Assembly (NCBI RefSeq): GCF_041296385.1
Contig: NW_027183960.1
Coordinates: 1,473,001-1,537,000 of the forward strand
Origin: Aphelocoma coerulescens
Lineage: Eukaryota; Chordata; Aves; Passeriformes; Corvidae
DNA length: 64,000 nucleotides
Reading direction: 5' to 3'
A model generated the notes under the pieces. That model had not been told where the DNA came from and did no database searches. It saw nothing but the letters and a program-made list of their open reading frames with translations. Positions 34,093 to 46,925 of the stretch are shown here, in pieces. How positions within the stretch are numbered: position 1 is the stretch's first letter; every line of letters starts with the position of its first letter. The position numbers and the translations under genes are program-made.

Positions 34093-35295
34093 ATGTCTAC
34101 TACTGGGTACCAGACATCTGAACATTTAGACTATTGGCTTTCCAGGCTCACGCTATTCAAACCGGAAAGTGAAACTACTCTAACAGTAAGGATGATTGCA
34201 AGAAATGTTTCTGTTTACACCACGACTGCCGACCATCCATCATTCTTACCTTGCACCTGTCCAAAGGCCTTCCTCCATCTGCGCTCCGGCAACTCTCACC
34301 CAGGCAAGGGCAGGGATGGAGGCTCTTGCCACAAGTAGCCCAAGCGTGCACATCTTCCTCATCCTGCTACTCCACTGCTGACGTCAGGGTATTCCCTGGA
34401 GCTGCAAACACCTGCCTTTGCTGCTCGAGGACCTTCTCTAGCACCATGCCAAACCTATTCTCCTATGGCAGTGCTGCAGCATCCTGCGAGCCATGGACTG
34501 GAACTGGCACCTTCAGCATAGTTGCTCCTGGGAAACATCATTCAGCCATTCCCTTACTGCAATGAGCTGGACTCCTACTCCTCTGCAAGGCTCTTCCTGG
34601 ACAGGTGCATCCTCAGCAATGAGACGGTTCTGCTGAGAGCCATGGCTCTGAGGGAGCAGCCAGTCCTGTCAAAAGGCCTTCCTCTGACTCCACTCCTGCA
34701 GCTCCCACGGAGGCACTGGGAGCCTTGGACACTCTTGCCACAAGTAGCCCAAGCGTGGACATCTTCCTCATCCTGCTCCTCCACTGCTGACGTCAGGGAA
34801 TTCCCTGGAGCTCCTAAAATCTGCCTTTCCTGCTCGAGGATCGTGTCTGGCAGCTCTCTGAGCCTCTTCGCCTTTGGCAGCGCCACAGCATCCTGAGAGT
34901 CATATACTGGAAACTGGCAGCTACAGGACACTCTCTGCTCCTAGGATGCTTTTCTCTGGGAAAATCTTCTTGGACACGACATTGCTCCAGTTTTTACTTC
35001 TAGGCCTTTCGTGGCCATCTGCATCCGCAGCCACAAGCAGCTTCTGATGATCGACATGGCTCTGGGAAAACAGGGACCCCTGTCTGTGGACAAAGAAAAC
35101 AAAGACAACTTGTAAGAAGAAAACCTGGAGCTTCTAGTTAGAAGAGAAAGGACTATTCAATCAAGGCAGGGCCAAGGGAGGAAACTTTCTAAAATGGAAC
35201 AAGCAGCAGAAGCACAGTACTTTTGCAGAAGAAATTCCCCTCCCAGCACTTGGCTTAAGGAAAAAGCCTGATGTTTCTATGAGAGACTTGAGTTC
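34093..35295 (-). repeat. Unit 32, long (1203 bp)
   Basis: Exon remnant 34250-35083. The preceding intron has CATGTTCCTATGAG, shared with unit 44. The back matches units 29-30 (CCTGTCAAAAGGCC). It has a private CCAAACCTATTC near 34,449. Confidence 0.93.
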
Positions 35296-36907
35296 ATGTC
35301 TACTATAGGGTAGCAGACATCTGAACATTTAGACCATTGGCTATCCATGCTCACGCTATTCAAACCGGAAAGTGAAACTACTCTAACAGTAGGGATGATC
35401 GCAAGAAATGTTTCTGTTTACACCACGACTGCCGACCATCCATCATTCTTACCTTGCACCTGTCCAAAGGCCTTAATCCGTCTGCGCTCCGGCAACTCTC
35501 ACCCAGGCAAGGGCAAGGATGGAGGCTCTTGCCACAAGTAGCCCAAGCGTGGACATCTTCCTCATCCTGCTACTCCACTGCTGACGTCAGGGTATTCCCT
35601 GGAGCTGCAAACACCTGCCTTTGCGGCTCGAGGACCTTCTCTAGCACCATGCAAAACCCCTTCTCCTATGGCAGTGCTGCAGCATCCTGCGAGCCATGGA
35701 CTGGAACTGGCACCTTCAGCATAGTTGCTCCTGGGAAACATCCTTCAGCCATTCCCTTACTGCAATGAGCTGGACTCCTACTCCTTTGCAAGGCTCTTCC
35801 TGGACAGGTGCATCCTCAGCAATGAGACGGTTCTGCTGAGAGCCATGGCTCTGAGGGAGCAGCGAGTCCTGTCCAAAGGCCTTCCTCTGACTCCACTCCT
35901 GCAGCTCCCACGGAGGCACTGGGAGCCTTGGACACTCTTGCCACAAGTAGCCCAAGCGTCGAGATCTTCCTCATCCTGCTCCTCCACTGCTGACATCAGG
36001 GAATTCCCTGGAGCTGCAAACACCTGCCTTTGCTGCTCGAGGATCTTCTCTAGCACCATGCCAAACTCCTTCTCCTATGGCAGAGCTGCAGCATCCTGCG
36101 AGCCACGGACTGGAACTGGCACCTCCAGCAAAGTTGCTCCTGGGAAACATCCCTCAGCCATTCCCTTACTGCAATGAGCTGGACTCCTACTCCTCTGCAA
36201 TGCTCTTCCTGGACAGGTGCATCCTCAGCAATGAGACGGTTCTGCTGAGAGCCATGGCTCTGAGGGAGCAGCCAGTCCTGCCCAATGGTTGTCCTCCGTC
36301 ACCAGTCCTGCAGCTCCCACGGAGGCACTGGGAGCCTTGGACACTCTTGCCACAAGTAGCCCAAGCGTGGACATCTTCCTCATCCTGCTCCTCCACTGCT
36401 GACGTCAGGGAATTCCCTGGAGCTCCCAACATCTGCCTTTCCTCCTCGAGGATTGTGTCTTTCAGCTCTCTGACCCTCTTCGCCTTTGGCTGCACCACAG
36501 CATCCTAGGAGTCATATACTGGCAACTGGCACCTCCAGGACACTTGCTGCTCCTAGGATGCTTTTCCCTGGGAAAATCTTCTTGCACACGACATTGCTGC
36601 AGTTTTTACTCCTAGGCCTTTCGTAGCCATCTGCATCCGCAGCCACAAGCAGCTTCTGATGATCGACATGGCTCTGGGAGAGCAGGGACTCCTGTCTGTG
36701 GACAAAGAAAACAAAGACAACTTGTAAGAAGAAAACCTGGAGCTTCTAGTTAGAAGAGAAAGGACTATTCAATCAAGGCAGGGCCAAGGGAGGAAACTTT
36801 CTAAAATGGAACAAGCAGAAGAAGCAGAGCAGTTTTGCAGAAGAAATTCCCCTGCCAGCACTTGGCTTAAGGAAAAAGCCTGATGTTTCTATGAGAGACT
36901 TGAGTTC
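35296..36907 (-). repeat. Unit 33, three-module unit (1612 bp)
   Basis: The anchor spacing is 409 bases more than a long unit. The acidic-motif segment (complement of EEQDEED, AWATCG) occurs three times, at about 35.54, 35.95 and 36.35 kb. The module junctions after the first two lack an intron. The front has private CTATCCATG and CCTTAATCCG variants. Confidence 0.95.
35453..36695 (-). pseudogene. Exon remnant of three fused modules (1243 bp)
   Basis: This is the largest intron-free stretch in the array. It is bounded by the usual acceptor (36,696-36,697) and donor (GT complement just below 35,453). It equals a long exon plus exactly 409 bases. Because 409 is one more than a multiple of three, the extra module shifts the frame again. 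No minus-strand frame crosses it. Confidence 0.7.
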
Positions 36908-38110
36908 ATGTCTACTACTGGGTACCAGACATCTGAACATTTAGACTATTGGCTTTCCATGCTCACGCTATTCAAACCGGAAAGTGAAACTACTCTAACA
37001 GTAGGGATGATTGCAAGAAATGTTTCTGTTTACACCACGACTGCCGACCATGCATCATTCTTACCTTGCACCTGTCCAAAGGCCTTCCTCCGTCTGCGCT
37101 CTGGCAACTCTCACCCAAGCTCGGGCAGGGATGGAGGCTCGTGCCACAAGTAGCCCAAGCGCGGACATCTTCCTCATCCTGATCTTCCACTGCTGACATC
37201 TAGGAATTCCCTGGAGCTGCAAACACTTGCCTTTGCTGCTCAAGGATCTTCTCTAGCACCATGCCAAATGCCTTCTCCTATGGCAGCGCTGCAGCATCCT
37301 GCGAGCCATGGACTGGAACTGGCACCTCCAGCAAAGTTGCTCCTGGGAAACATCCCTCAGCCATTCCCTTACTGCAATGAGCTGGACTCCTACTCCTTTG
37401 CAAGGCTCTTCCTGGACAGGTGCATCCTCAGCAATGAGACGGTTCTGCTGAGAGCCATGGCTCTGAGGGAGCAGCCAGTCCTGTCCAAAGGCCTTCCTCT
37501 GACTCCACTCCTGCAGCTCCCACGGAGGCACTGGGAGCCTTGGACACTCTTGCCACAAGTAGCCCAAGCGTGGACATCTTCCTCATCCTGCTCCTCCACT
37601 GCTGACGTCAGGGAATTCCCTGGAGCTGCAAACACCTGCCTTTGCTGCTGGAGGATCATGTCTGGCAGCTCTCTGAGCCTCTTCATCTTTGGCTGCGCCA
37701 CAGCATCCTAGGAGTCATATACTGGCAACTGGCACCTCCAGGACACTTGCTGCTCCTAGGATGCTTTTCTCTGGGAAAATCTTCTTGCATACGACCTTGC
37801 TCCAGATTTTACTTCTAGGTCTTTCGTGGCCATGTGCATCCGCAGCCACAAGCAGCTTCTGATGATCGACATGGCTCTGGGAGAGCAGGGACTCCTGTCT
37901 GTGGACAAAGAAAACAAAGACAACTTGTAAGAAGAAAACCTGGAGCTTCTAGTTAGAAAAAAAAGGACTATTCAATCAAGGCAGGGCCAAGGGAGGAAAC
38001 TTTCTAAAATGGAACAAGCAGCAGAAGCACAGTAGTTTTGCAGAAGAAATTCCCCTCCCAGCACTTGGCTTAAGGAAAAAGCCTGATGTTTCTATGAGAG
38101 ACCTGAGTTC
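36908..38110 (-). repeat. Unit 34, long (1203 bp)
   Basis: Exon remnant 37065-37898. The beta module has GGCTCGTGCC, GCGCGGACATC (EEDVRAWATCG) and GCTCAAGGATC, which destroys the usual CTCGAG. Unit 45 shares all three. The preceding intron has AGCAGAAGAAGCAGAGC. Confidence 0.94.
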
Positions 38111-39313
38111 ATGTCTACTATTGGGTACCAGACATCTGAACATTTAGACTATTGGCTTTCCAGGCTCACGCTATTCAAACCGGAAAGTGAAACTACTCTA
38201 ACAGTAGGGATGATTGCAAGAAATGTTTCTGTTTACACCACGACTGCCGACCATGCATCATTCTTACCTTGCACCTGTCCAAAGGCCTTCCTCCGTCTGC
38301 GCTCTGGCAACTCTCACCCAGGCAAGGGCAAGGATGGAGGCTCTTGCCACAAGTAGCCCAAGCGTGGACATCTTCCTCATCCTGCTACTCCACTGCTGAC
38401 GTCAGGGTATTCCCTGGAGCTGCAAACACCTGCCTTTGCGGCTCGAGGATCTTCTCTAGCACCATGCCAAACCCCTTCTCCTATGGCAGTGCTGCAGCAT
38501 CCTGCGAGCCATGGACTGGAACTGGCACCTTCAGCATAGTTGCTCCTGGGAAACATCCTTCAGCCATTCCCTTACTGCAATGAGCTGGACTCCTACTCCT
38601 TTGCAAGGCTCTTCCTGGACAGGTGCATCCTCAGCAATGAGACGGTTCTGCTGAGAGCCATGGCTCTGAGGGAGCAGCCAGTCCTGTCCAAAGGCCTTCC
38701 TCTGACTCCACTCCTGCAGCTCCCACGGAGGCACTGGGAGCCTTGGACACTCTTGCCACAAGTAGCCCAAGCGTCGAGATCTTCCTCATCCTGCTCCTCC
38801 ACTGCTGACATCAGGGAATTCCCTGGTGCTCCCAACATCTGCCTTTCCTGCTCGAGGATCGTGTCTGGCAGCTCTCTGAGCCTCTTCGCCTTTGGCAGCG
38901 CCACAGCATCCTGAGAGTCATATACTGGAAACTGGCAGCTACAGGACACTTGCTGCTCCTAGGATGCTTTTCTCTGGGAAAATCTTTTTGGACACGACAT
39001 TGCTCCAGTTTTTACTTCTAGGCCTTTCGTGGCCATCTGCATCCGCAGCCACAAGCAGCTTCTGATGATCGACATGGCTCTGGGAAAACAGGGACTCCTG
39101 TCTGTGGACAAAGAAAACAAAGACAACTTGTAAGAAGAAAACCTGGAGCTTCTAGATAGAAGAGAAAGGACTATTCAATCAAGGCAGGGCCAAGGGAGGA
39201 AACTTTCTAAAATGGAACAAGCAGCAGAAGCACAGCAGTATTGCAGAAGAAATTCCCTTCCCAGCACTTGGCTTAAGGAAAAAACCTCATGTTTCTATGA
39301 GAGACTTGAGTTC
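38111..39313 (-). repeat. Unit 35, long (1203 bp)
   Basis: Exon remnant 38268-39101. The alpha module combines CAGCCAGTCCTGTCC with GGTGCTCCC, and it is followed by AAATCTTTTTGG (shared with unit 39). Confidence 0.94.
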
Positions 39314-40516
39314 ATGTCTACTACTGGGAACCAGACATCTGAACATTTAGACTATTGGCTTTCCAGGCTCACGCTATTCAAACCGGAAAGTGAAACTACT
39401 CTAACAGTAAGGATGATTGCAAGAAATGTTTCTGTTTACACCACGACTGCCGACCATGCATCATTCTTACCTTGCACCTGTCCAAAGGCCTTCCTCCATC
39501 TGCGCTCCGGCAACTCTCACCCAGGCAAGGGCAGGGATGGAGGCTCTTGCCACAAGTAGCCCAAGCGTGGACATCTTCCTCATCCTGCTACTCCACTGCT
39601 GACGTCAGGGTATTCCCTGGAGCTGCAAACACCTGCCTTTGCTGCTCGAGGATCTTCTCTAGCACCATGCAAAACCCCTTCTCCTAAGGCAGAGCTGCAG
39701 CATCCTGCGAGCCACGGACTGGAACTGGCACCTCCAGCAAAGTTGCTCCTGGGAAACATCCCTCAGCCATTCCCTTACTGCAATGAGCTGGACTCCTACT
39801 CCTCTGCAATGCTCTTCCTGGACAGGTGCATCCTCAGCAATGAGACAGTTCTGCTGAGAGCCACAGCTCTGAGGAAGCAGCCAGTCCTGCCCAATGGTTG
39901 CCCTCTGTCACCAGTCCTGCAGCTCCCACGGAGGCACTGGGAGCCTTGGACACTCTTGCCACAAGTAGCCCAAGCGTGGACATCTTCCTCATCCTGCTCC
40001 TCCACTGCTGACGTCAGGGAATTCCCTGGTGCTCCCAACATCTGCCTTTCCTGCTGGAGGATCGTGTCTGGCAGATCTCTGAGCCTCTTTGCCTTTGGCA
40101 GCGCCACAGCATCCTAGGAGTCATATACTGGCAACTGGCACCTCCAGGACACTTGCTGCTCCTAGGATGCTTTCCTCTAGGAAAAACTTCTTGCACACGT
40201 CCTTGCTCCAGTTTTTACTCCTAGGCCTTTCGTGGCCATCTGCATTCTCAGCCACAAGAAGCTTCTGATGATCGACATGGCTCTGGGAGAGCAGGGACCC
40301 CTGTCTGTGGACAAAGAAAACAAAGACAACTTGTAAGATTAAAACCTGGAGCTTCTAGTTAGAAGAGAAAGGACTATTCAATCAAGGCAGGGCCAAGGGA
40401 GGAAACTTTCTAAAATGGAACAAGCAGCAGAAGCACAGTAGTTTTGCAGAAGAAATTCCCCTCCCCGCACTTGGCTTAAGGAAAAAGCATGATGTTTCTA
40501 TGAGAGACTTGAGTTC
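39314..40516 (-). repeat. Unit 36, long (1203 bp)
   Basis: Exon remnant 39471-40304. The front is F-like (GGGAACC) and the back A/G-like. It has a private CTCCTAAGGCAGAGC near 39,684, TGAGACAGTTC, GAGGAAGCAGCC and GCAGATCTCTGAG. Confidence 0.94.
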
Positions 40517-41311
40517 ATGTCTACTATTGGATAGCAGACATCTGAACATTTAGACTACTGGCTTTCCAGGCTCACGCAATTCAAACCGGAATGTCAAACT
40601 ATTTCAAAAGCTAGAGATGCTTCGAAGAAATGTTTCTGTATTCACCACAACTGGGGACCATGCATCATTCTTACCTTGCACCTGTCCAAAGGCCTTCCTC
40701 CGTCTCCAGTCCTGCCGCTCTCACGGAGGCACTGGGAGCCTTGGACACTCTTGCCACAAGTAGCCCAAGCGTGGACATCTTCCTCATCCTGCTCCTCCAC
40801 TGCTGACGTCAGGGAATTCCCTGGAGCTCCAAACATCTGCCTTTCCAGCTGGAGGATCATGTCTGGCAGCTCTCTGAGCCTCTTCACCTCTGGTAGCGCC
40901 ACAGCATCCTAGGAGTCATATACTGGCAACTGGCACCTCCAGGACACTTGCTGCTCCTAGGATGCTTTTCTCTGGGAAAATCTTCTTGCACACGACATTG
41001 CTGCCGATTTTACTTCTAGGCCTTTCGTGGCCATCTGCATCCTCAGCCACAAGCAGCTTCTGATGATCAACAGGGCTCTGGGAGAGCAGGGACTCCTGTC
41101 TGTGGACAAAGAAAACAAAGACAACTTGTAAGAAGAAAACCTGGACCTTCTAGATAGAAGAGAAAGGACTATTCAATCAAGGCAGGGCCAAAGCAGGAAA
41201 CTTTCTAAAATGGAACAAGCAGCAGAAGCAGAGCAGTTTTGCAGAAGAAATTCCCCTCCCAGCACTTGGCTTAAGGAAAAAGCCTGATGTTTCTATGAGA
41301 GACTTGAGTTC
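40517..41311 (-). repeat. Unit 37, B-like short (795 bp)
   Basis: One-module exon 40675-41099. It differs from other B units by GCTTCGAAG, TGTATTCACC, ACCTCTGGTAGC and a tail with GCTGCCGATTTTAC. Confidence 0.95.
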
Positions 41312-42524
41312 ATGTCTACTATTGGGTTCCAGACATCTGAACATTTAGACTATTGGCTTTCCAGGCTCACACTATTCAAACCGGAAAGTGAAACTACTCT
41401 AAAAGCTAGAGGCGATTGCAAGAAATGTTTCTGCTCACACCACGACTGCCGACCATGCATCATTCTTACCTTGCACCTGTCCAAAGGCCTTCCTCCGTCT
41501 GCGCTCTGGCAACTCTCACCCAAGCTCGGGCAGGGATGGAGGCTCTTGCCACAAGTAGCCCAAGCCTGGAGATATTCCTCATCCTGATCTTCCACTGCTG
41601 ACATCTAGGAATTCCCTGGAGCTGCAAACACTTGCCTTTGCTGCTCGAGGATCTTCTCTAGCACCATGCCAAATGCCTTCTCCTATGGCAGTGCTGCAGC
41701 ATCCTGCGAGCCATGGACTGGAACTGGCACCTTCAGCATAGTTGCTCCTGGGAAACATCCTTCAGCCATTCCCTTACTGCAATGAGCTGGACTCCTACAC
41801 CTTTGCAAGGCTCTTCCTGGATAGGTGCATCCTCAGCAATGAGACGGTTCTGCTGAGAGCCACGGCTCTGAGGGAGCAGCCAGTCCTGCCCAAAGGCCTT
41901 CCTCCGTCCTGCAGTCCTCCAGTCCTGCAGCTCCCACGGAGGCACTGGGAGCCTTGGACACTCTTGCCACAAGTAGCCCAAGCGTCGAGATCTTCCTCAT
42001 CCTGCTCCTCCACTGCTGACATCAGGGAATTCCCTGGAGCTCCCAACATCTGCCTTTCCTGCTCGAGGATCGTGTCTGGCAGCTCTCTGAGCCTCTTACA
42101 CTTTGGAAGCGCAACAGCATCCTAGGAGTCATATACTGGCAACTGGCACCTCCAGGACACTTGCTGCTCCTAGGATGCTTTTCTCTGGGAAAATCTTCTT
42201 GCACACAACCTTGCTGCAGATTTTACTTCTAGGCCTTTTGTGGCCATCTGCATCCGCAGCCACAAGCAGCTTCTGATGATCGACATGGCTCTGGGAGAGC
42301 AGGGACTCCTGTCTGTGGACAAAGAAAACAAAGACAACTTGTAAGAAGAAAACCTGGAGCTTCTAGTTAGAAGAGAAAGGACTATTCAATCAAGGCAGAG
42401 CCAAGGGAGGAAACTTTCTAAAATGGAACAAGCAGCAGAAGCACAGCAGTATTGCAGAAGAAATTCCCCTCCCAGCACTTGGCTTAAGGAAAACGCCTGA
42501 TGTTTCTATGAGAGACTTGAGTTC
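41312..42524 (-). repeat. Unit 38, C-like long with 9-bp insertion (1213 bp)
   Basis: Exon remnant 41470-42312 (843 bases). The insertion lies at the module junction near 41,905-41,930, where GTCCTGCAGTCCTCCA precedes GTCCTGCAGC, a local duplication. It adds three codons in whichever frame is read. Confidence 0.95.
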
Positions 42525-43727
42525 ATGTCTACTATTGGGTACCAGACATCTGAATATTTGGACTATTGGCTTTCCAGGCTCACGCTATTCAAACCGGAAA
42601 GTGAAACTACTCTAACAGTAGGGATGATTGCAAGAAATGTTTCTGCTCGCACCACGACTGCCGACCATGCATCATTCTTACCTTGCACCTGTCCAAAGGC
42701 CTTCCTCCGTCTGCGCTCCGGCAACTCTCACCCAGGCAAGGGCAAGGATGGAGGCCCTTGCCACAAGTAGCCCAAGCGTGGACATCTTCCTCATCCTGCT
42801 ACTCCACTGCTGACGTCAGGGTATTCCCTGGAGCTGCAAACACCTGCCTTTGCTGCTCGAGGACCTTCTCTAGCACCATGCCAAACCCCTTCTCCTATGG
42901 CAGTGCTGCAGCATCCTGCGAGCCATGGACTGGAACTGGCACCTTCAGCATAGTTGCTCCTGGGAAACATCATTCAGCCATTCCCTTACTGCAATGAGCT
43001 GGACTCCTACTCCTCTGCAAGGCTCTTCCTGGACAGGTGCATCCTCAGCAATGAGACGGTTCTGCTGAGAGCCATGGCTCTGAGGGAGCAGCCAGTCCTG
43101 TCAAAAGGCCTTCCTCTGACTCCACTCCTGCAGCTCCCACGGAGGCACTGGGAGCCTTGGACACTCTTGCCACAAGTAGCCCAAGCGTGGACATCTTCCT
43201 CATCCTGCTCCTCAACTGCTGACGTCAGGGAATTCCCTGGAGCTCCTAAAATCTGCCTTTCCTGCTCGAGGATCATGTCTGGCAGCTCTCTGAGCCTCTT
43301 CGCCTTTGGCAGCGCCACAGCATCCTGAGAGTCATATACTGGAAACTGGCAGCTACAGGACACTTGCTGCTCCTAGGATGCTTTTCTCTGGGAAAATCTT
43401 TTTGGACACGACATTGCTCCAGTTTTTACTTCTAGGCCTTTCGTGGCCATCTGCATCCGCAGCCACAAGCAGCTTCTGATGATCGACATGGCTCTGGGAA
43501 AACAGGGACTCCTGTCTGTGGACAAAGAAAACAAAGACAACTTGTAAGAAGAAAACCTGGAGCTTCTAGATAGAAGACAAAGGACTATTCAATCAAGGCA
43601 GGGCCAAGGGAGGAAACTTTCTAAAATGGAACAAGCAGCAGAAGCACAGTAGTTTTGCAGAAGAAATTCCCTTCCCAGCACTTGGCTTAAGGAAAAAACC
43701 TCATGTTTCTATGAGAGACTTGAGTTC
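42525..43727 (-). repeat. Unit 39, long (1203 bp)
   Basis: Exon remnant 42682-43515. It has private GAATATTTGGAC near 42,552 and GAGGCCCTTGCC. The back matches units 29-32 (CCTGTCAAAAGGCC) but has CTCAACTGC and GGATCATGTC. Confidence 0.94.
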
Positions 43728-44930
43728 ATGTCTACTACTGGGTACCAGACATCTGAACATTTAGACTATTGGCTTTCCAGGCTCACGCTATTCAAACCGG
43801 AAAGTGAAACTACTCTAACAGTAAGGATGATTGCAAGAAATGTTTCTGTTTACACCACGACTGCCGACCATGCATCATTCTTACCTTCCACCTGTCCAAA
43901 AGCCTTCCTCCATCTGCGCTCCGGCAACTCTCACCCAGGCAAGGGCAGGGATGGAGGCTCTTGCCACAAGTAGCCCAAGCGTAGACATCTTCCTCATCCT
44001 GCTACTCCACTGCTGACGTCAGGGTATTCCCTGGAGCTGCAAACACCTGCCTTTGCTGCTCGAGGATCTTCTCTAGCATCATGCAAAACCCCTTCTCCTA
44101 TGGCAGCGCTGCAGCATCCTGCGAGCCACGGACTGGAACTGGCACCTCCAGCAAAGTTGCTCCTGGGAAACATCCCTCAGCCATTCCCTTACTGCAATGA
44201 GCTGGACTCCTACTCCTCTGCAATGCTCTTCCTGGACAGGTGCATCCTCAGCAATGAGACGGTTCTGCTGAGAGCCACAGCTCTGAGGGAGCAGCCAGTC
44301 CTGCCCAATGGTTGCCCTCTGTCACCAGTCCTGCAGCTCCCACGGAGGCACTGGGAGCCTTGGACACTCTTGCCACAAGTAGCCCAAGCGTGGACATCTT
44401 CCTCATCCTGCTCCTCCACTGCTGACGGCAGGGAATTCCCTGGTGCTCCAAACATCTGCCTTTCCTGCTGGAGGATCGTGTCTGGCAGATCTCTGAGCCT
44501 CTTTGCCTTTGGCAGCGCCACAGCATCCTAGGAGTCATATACTGGCAACTGGCACCTCCAGGACACTTGCTGCTCCTAGGATGCTTTTCTCTGGGAAAAT
44601 CTTCTTGCACACGACCTTGCTGCCGATTTTACTTCTAGGCCTTTCGTGGCCATCTGCATCCTCAGCCACAAGCAGGTTCTGATGATCAACAGGGCTCTGG
44701 GAGAGCAGGGACTCCTGTCTGTGGACAAAGAAAACAAAGACAACTTGTAAGAAGAAAACCTGGAGCTTCTAGTTAGAAGAAAAAGGACTATTCAATCAAG
44801 GCAGGGCCAAAGGAGGAAACTTCCTAAAATGGAACAAGCAGCAGAAGCACAGTAGTTTTGCAGAAGAAATTCCCCTCCCAGCACTTGGCTTAAGGAAAAA
44901 GCCTGATGTTTCTATGAGAGACATGAGTTC
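43728..44930 (-). repeat. Unit 40, long (1203 bp)
   Basis: Exon remnant 43885-44718. Next to the donor it has CTTCCACCTG and CAAAAGCC, so the inner GT of CAG|GTGC becomes GTGG while the main GTAAGA is kept. The back is like unit 36 (GCAGATCTCTGAG). Confidence 0.94.
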
Positions 44931-46130
44931 ATGTCTACTATTGGGTACCAGACATCTGAACACTTAGACTATTGGCTTTCCAGGCTCACGCTATTCAAAC
45001 CGGAAAGTGAAACTACTCTAACAGTAGGGATGATTGCAAGAAATGTTTCTGTTTACACCACGACTGCCGACCATGCATCATTCTTACCTTGCACCTGTCC
45101 AAAGGCCTTCCTCCGTCTGCGCTCTGGCAACTCTCACCCAAGCTCGGGCAGGGATGGAGGCTCTTGCCACAAGTAGCCCAAGCCTGGAGATATTCCTCAT
45201 CCTGATCTTCCACTGCTGACATCTAGGAATTCCCTGGAGCTGCAAACACTTGCATTTGCTGCTCGAGGATCTTCTCTAGCATCATGCCAAACGCCTTCTC
45301 CTATGGCAGTGCTGCAGCATCCTGCAAGTCACGGACTGGAACTGGCACCTCCAGCAAAGTTGCTCCTGGGAAACATCCCTCAGCCATTCCCTTACTGCAA
45401 TGAGCTGGACTCCTACTCCTCTGCAATGCTCTTCCTGGACAGGTGCATCCTCAGCAATGAGACGGTTCTGCTGAGAGCCGCGGCTCTGAGGGAGCAGCCA
45501 GTCCTGCCCAAAGGCCTTCCTCCGCCTCCAGTCCCGCAGCTCCCACGGAGGCACTGGGAGCCTTGGACACTCTTGCCACAAGTAGCCCAAGCGTCGAGAT
45601 CTTCCTCATCCTGCTCCTCCACTGCTGACGGCAGGGAATTCCCTGGAGCTGCAAACACCTGCCTTTGCTGCTCGAGGATCGTGTCTGGCAGCTCTCTGAG
45701 CCTCTTCACCTTTGGCTGCGCCACAGCATCCTAGGAGTCATATACTGGCAACTGGCACCTCCAGTACACTTGCTGCTCCTAGGATGCTTTTCTCTGGGAA
45801 AATCTTGCACACGACCTTGCTCCAGATTTTACTTCTAGGCCTTTTGTGGCCATCTGCATCCGCAGCCACAAGCAGCTTCTGATGATCGACATGGCTCTGG
45901 GAGAGCAGGGACTCCTGTCTGTGGACAAAGAAAACAAAGACAACTTGTAAGATCAAAACCTGGAGCTTCTAGTTAGAAGAGAAAGGACTATTCAATCAAG
46001 GCAGGGCCAAGGGAGGAAACTTTCTAAAATGGAACAAGCAGCAGAAGCACAGTACTTTTGCAGAAGAAATTCCCCTCCCAGCACTTGGCTTAAGGAAAAA
46101 GCATGATGTTTCTATGAGAGACTTGAGTTC
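44931..46130 (-). repeat. Unit 41, long with 3-bp deletion (1200 bp)
   Basis: Exon remnant 45088-45918 (831 bases). AAAATCTTGCAC near 45,801 lacks one CTT present in all other units. The minus-strand frame continues through it with one Lys fewer (VVCKIFPEKS), which keeps that local frame open. Confidence 0.95.
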
Positions 46131-46925
46131 ATGTCTACTATTGGATAGCAGACATCTGAACATTTAGACTACTGGCTTTCCAGGCTCACGCAATTCAAAC
46201 CGGAATGTCAAACTATTTCAAAAGCTAGAGATGCTTGGAAGAAATGTTTCTGTACTCACCACAACTGGGGACCATGCATCATTCTTACCTTGCACCTGTC
46301 CAAAGGCCTTCCTCCGTCTCCAGTCCTGCCGCTCTCACGGAGGCACTGGGAGCCTTGGACACTCTTGCCACAAGTAGCCCAAGCATGGACATCTTCCTCA
46401 TCCTGCTCCTCCACTGCTGACGTCAGGGAATTCCCTGGAGCTCCAAACATCTGCCTTTCCAGCTAGAGGATCATGTCTGGCAGCTCTCTGAGCCTCTTCA
46501 TCTTTGGCAGCGCCACAGCATCCTAGGAGTCATATACTGGCAACTGGCACCTCCAGGACACTTGCTGCTCCTAGGATGCTTTTCTCTGGGAAAATTTTCT
46601 TGCACACGACCTTGCTGCCGATTTTACTTCTAGGCCTTTCGTGGCCATCTGCATCCTCAGCCACAAGCAGGTTCTGATGATCAACAGGGCTCTGGGAGAG
46701 CAGGGACTCCTGTCTGTGGACAAAGAAAACAAAGACAACTTGTAAGAAGAAAACCTGGAGCTTCTAGTTAGAAGACAAAGGACTATTCAATCAAGGCAGG
46801 GCCAAAGCAGGAAACTTTCTAAAATGGAACAAGCAGCAGAAGCAGAGCAGTTTTGCAGAAGAAATTCCCCTCCCAGCACTTGGCTTAAGGAAAAAGCCTG
46901 ATGTTTCTATGAGAGACTTGAGTTC
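46131..46925 (-). repeat. Unit 42, B-like short (795 bp)
   Basis: One-module exon 46289-46713. It has GCATGGACATC, a private CAGCTAGAGGATC that puts a stop in the minus EEQDEED frame upstream of the motif, and AAAATTTTCTTGC. Confidence 0.95.
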
